This document shows positions 62,059-64,000 of a stretch of 64,000 bases of DNA, piece by piece. A program made the position numbers and the translations under genes. Position 1 is the stretch's first letter, and every line of letters begins with the position of its first letter. The stretch covers positions 62,001 through 126,000 of the forward strand of contig VENG01000005.1 of the NCBI GenBank assembly GCA_009711705.1, in the 5' to 3' direction. A model generated the notes under the pieces. The model saw only the letters and a list, made by a program, of their open reading frames with translations. It did not search any database and had not been told where the DNA came from. The stretch comes from Bacillota bacterium (GTDB lineage Bacteria; Bacillota; Desulfotomaculia; Desulfotomaculales; VENG01).

Positions 62059-64000
62059 TTGAGGCTAGTTTTGTTGGTTTTGATGGCTTTTGTTTTGGTA
62101 CTTGCCCCGGGGGGACCTGCCGGGGCAGACGAATGGCAGACCTTTTCCGGTGTATCGTCAGCGGGTGCTGTCGGGCAGGCCAGTGTAGGAATTCCGGTTC
62201 CGGATAAAGTGGAAAATGTCAGTACGCGCTCAGGCAAAGGCGGCCTGGCCCTGGACAATGCGGAGAATGCCATCAAGCGGGCCAGGGAACTGTTTCCGGA
62301 ATTAATCCGGGGCAAGGAAAAAGAACTGCGGGTGGATTACCGGGATGACCAGTATTCAGGAGGGTCCTACTGGTCCCTCAGGTGGGACCGTCGCGTTTCC
62401 GAAGGGATGCCGGATTACTTTGACATCAGGCTGGATGCCGGTAACGGTAAACTGTCTGCCTTTTCTCGCCAGTTGGATGGTTATTCAGGGCTAAAAGAGG
62501 GGAAGGTCATCACCAGGGATGAGGCAAAACAGGTGGCACTTTCCTTTATCAGGCGTCATCATCCTGATAAATTAGCCAAAATGGTTCCTGATACCGATCA
62601 CCAGGTTTGGAGCGGCAATAATGATTTGAACCTGGGCTATTCCTTCCGCTGGTACCAGGAAATTGACGGTATACCTCTTAATGACAACAATATAAATGTG
62701 CGGGTGGACGCCCTTACCGGCCAGGTGCTTAACTTTAGTTGCAGTTGGCAAGACGGTACTCCTGTTAAAGCCGGTAAGGCCATGGACGTGAATGAATTAA
62801 CCGAACAGGTGACCAGTAAACTGGCACTTTACCCGGCCTACGTGGTTGAATATAAGGCGAATTCCTCAACCCTTTCCGGGGCAGACCTTGTTTACAAGCT
62901 CAATACCAGATATTTTAGGTTCAGTGCGGAATCGGGAAAACCCGTGGATAACCGGGGCCATGAAGTTAACTGGAATGAGGCCGGAATCTTTAAACAGGAG
63001 TTAACCCCTGTGCCGGCACCGGAACAAAGGGTGATAAAGCAGCAAAACGGCCAATACTTCAGCCGCCTTAAGGCACAAAACAAAGCCGAGGAATTCTTTA
63101 AAAAACTAGGATTTGAAGGACGGGCCGAACGCTCCGGCAGCGGCAGTTCAAGCGGGCCGGGCTACACTACGGAGTATTGGAGTTACCGCCTGGTAACCGG
63201 AAATGCCCCGGATTACTCCGGTAGTTCACAAATTGATGTAAGTATCAATACCACCACCGGAGAGGTGCAAAGATATCAAAACACAACCGGAGATGACCGC
63301 GGTAATGAACAGAAAGAAGGCATTACCAGGGAAAAGGCCATTGATGTGGCCAGGGACTTTTTAAAGATTACCGGGTCCGGGTCCATCAAAGATATGATAC
63401 TGCAACAGGAATCAATGGACCGTTATCCTCAAGGGGAAATCCCTTATTACAATTTCACCTGGGTGCGTCTGGTGAACGGGGTGCCCTATACCGGAGATTC
63501 AGTCCGGGTAACTGTTTCCCGCTATTCCGGCGAGGTAAGAGAATTTTACCGTCAATCCCGCCCTGTGAAATCCTTTGCGTCCACAAAGGATATTCTATCC
63601 CGGGAGGCGGCGGCCAAGGCTTTGCAGCAGGCCGATCCCTTTAAGCTGAGCTATGACCGGATACGTGACCTGGAGGAAGGTACCCAAAAGACATTACTTG
63701 TGTACCACATTGATTACGGCTACGGAATTGATGCCCATACGGGAGAGAAATACCCAATTAGTATTAACAAGGGGAAGGCAGGCTCTTACCAGGCCAAGCT
63801 GCAAAACCACTGGGCCCGGTTGCCATTAAACCTGTTGGCCGACAGCGGGCTTTTACCGGCCCCGGAGGAATTTGAACCCAATGCCGCGGTGAGCAGGCGG
63901 GAAGGCCTGAAGGTGCTGGGAGTGGCCGGATCCAGGTACTACCATCCACAGCATCCGTTGCAATCTCCCTTTAAAGATGTGGCGGATAGCGACCAGGACA
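62059..64000 (+). CDS. Large surface protein with YcdB/PepSY-like repeats and an SLH-like end (partial)
   Basis: An open frame from TTG 62059 (GGAGGTG five bases ahead) to the window end, 647 codons so far, so it is cut. It has a signal peptide (LVLLVLMAFVLVLAPGGPAGA), then repeated YcdB/YcdC-type PepSY-like units (ITRDEAKQVALSFIRRH; INVRVDALTGQVLNF; GITREKAIDVARDFLK; VRVTVSRYSGEVREF), and at the end an SLH-type segment (LLADSGLLPAPEEFEPNAAVSRREGLKVL, SPFKDVADSDQD). It is probably attached to the S-layer/wall. It was missed by an ORF rule that needs a stop codon. Confidence 0.8.
   Translation, partial: MRLVLLVLMAFVLVLAPGGPAGADEWQTFSGVSSAGAVGQASVGIPVPDKVENVSTRSGKGGLALDNAENAIKRARELFPELIRGKEKELRVDYRDDQYSGGSYWSLRWDRRVSEGMPDYFDIRLDAGNGKLSAFSRQLDGYSGLKEGKVITRDEAKQVALSFIRRHHPDKLAKMVPDTDHQVWSGNNDLNLGYSFRWYQEIDGIPLNDNNINVRVDALTGQVLNFSCSWQDGTPVKAGKAMDVNELTEQVTSKLALYPAYVVEYKANSSTLSGADLVYKLNTRYFRFSAESGKPVDNRGHEVNWNEAGIFKQELTPVPAPEQRVIKQQNGQYFSRLKAQNKAEEFFKKLGFEGRAERSGSGSSSGPGYTTEYWSYRLVTGNAPDYSGSSQIDVSINTTTGEVQRYQNTTGDDRGNEQKEGITREKAIDVARDFLKITGSGSIKDMILQQESMDRYPQGEIPYYNFTWVRLVNGVPYTGDSVRVTVSRYSGEVREFYRQSRPVKSFASTKDILSREAAAKALQQADPFKLSYDRIRDLEEGTQKTLLVYHIDYGYGIDAHTGEKYPISINKGKAGSYQAKLQNHWARLPLNLLADSGLLPAPEEFEPNAAVSRREGLKVLGVAGSRYYHPQHPLQSPFKDVADSDQD

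Noticed and set aside
1..64000. tRNA, rRNA or CRISPR array
   Set aside because: No cloverleaf, ribosomal or regularly spaced repeat signal was seen. The Sec machinery genes selA, selB and selC must lie elsewhere.

Overview
This window looks like chromosome from an anaerobic, endospore-lineage Firmicute of the Desulfotomaculum/Peptococcaceae type. The grounds are purple-free low-to-middle GC DNA with strong GGAGG ribosome sites and many TTG/GTG starts, an [FeFe] hydrogenase, selenocysteine use, a tungstate-binding lipoprotein, FeoAB with a DtxR-type regulator, a Gmad2/PrcB-type lipoprotein and a YcdB/SLH-type surface protein. No rRNA, tRNA, CRISPR array, phage region or intact transposase gene was seen. 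The species assignment is inference.

1-5059 is a selenium locus. A LysR-type regulator (cut by the window edge) diverges from selD. SelD carries an in-frame TGA followed by a bacterial SECIS-like hairpin. Downstream on the same strand are a radical SAM enzyme, an overlapping methyltransferase, a NapH-like membrane ferredoxin ending in a DUF2892-like segment, and a short thioredoxin-like protein that also has an in-frame TGA plus a SECIS-like hairpin. Ordinary gene calling would truncate or miss both selenoproteins.

5.1-20.8 kb is mostly minus-strand transport: a polar amino acid ABC importer, a MacAB-type export set, and a five-gene operon joining an OpuC-type quaternary amine importer to a HisC-like aminotransferase and a ThDP decarboxylase. 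Between them lie a SIR2-like protein, a class I aminotransferase and several small or secreted proteins. 21-30 kb holds a membrane-anchored exonuclease-fold protein that has lost its catalytic residues, a YgjP-like metalloprotease, an MBL/HAD pair, an orphan group-B-like [FeFe] hydrogenase, a PatB-like lyase and a purine permease. 30-33 kb is an iron uptake unit: DtxR-type regulator, feoA and a FeoB split into two overlapping genes.

33.5-37.5 kb contains an rsgA gene behind a leader that looks like an erm-type translational attenuator (promoter, 21-codon leader peptide, competing hairpins, masked ribosome site), then a DUF421 protein and an amidase. A repeat of about 50-100 bp with a GCGCGC stem follows feoB, rsgA and the amidase. 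37.5-46.8 kb is minus-strand housekeeping: an asparagine synthetase that has lost its glutaminase cysteine, a nitroreductase, a DEAD-box helicase, an OpuAC-CAP fusion interrupted by an in-frame TAA, UppP, DedA, a hydrolase and a LysE exporter. 47-64 kb holds a structured leader with a strong terminator before a TupA-like protein, DegV, a MocR-type regulator, AzlCD, an FtsA-like ATPase with beta-grasp-like repeats, two alpha/beta hydrolases, a second ThDP enzyme, a large lipoprotein, an IS200/IS605-like non-coding repeat, a remnant of a 2-oxoacid dehydrogenase E1 beta gene and a large surface protein cut by the window end.

The strongest candidates for something undescribed are the selenium operon with its two-protein SECIS arrangement and the attenuator-controlled rsgA. 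Non-standard start codons (ATT, CTG) are suggested at three genes.
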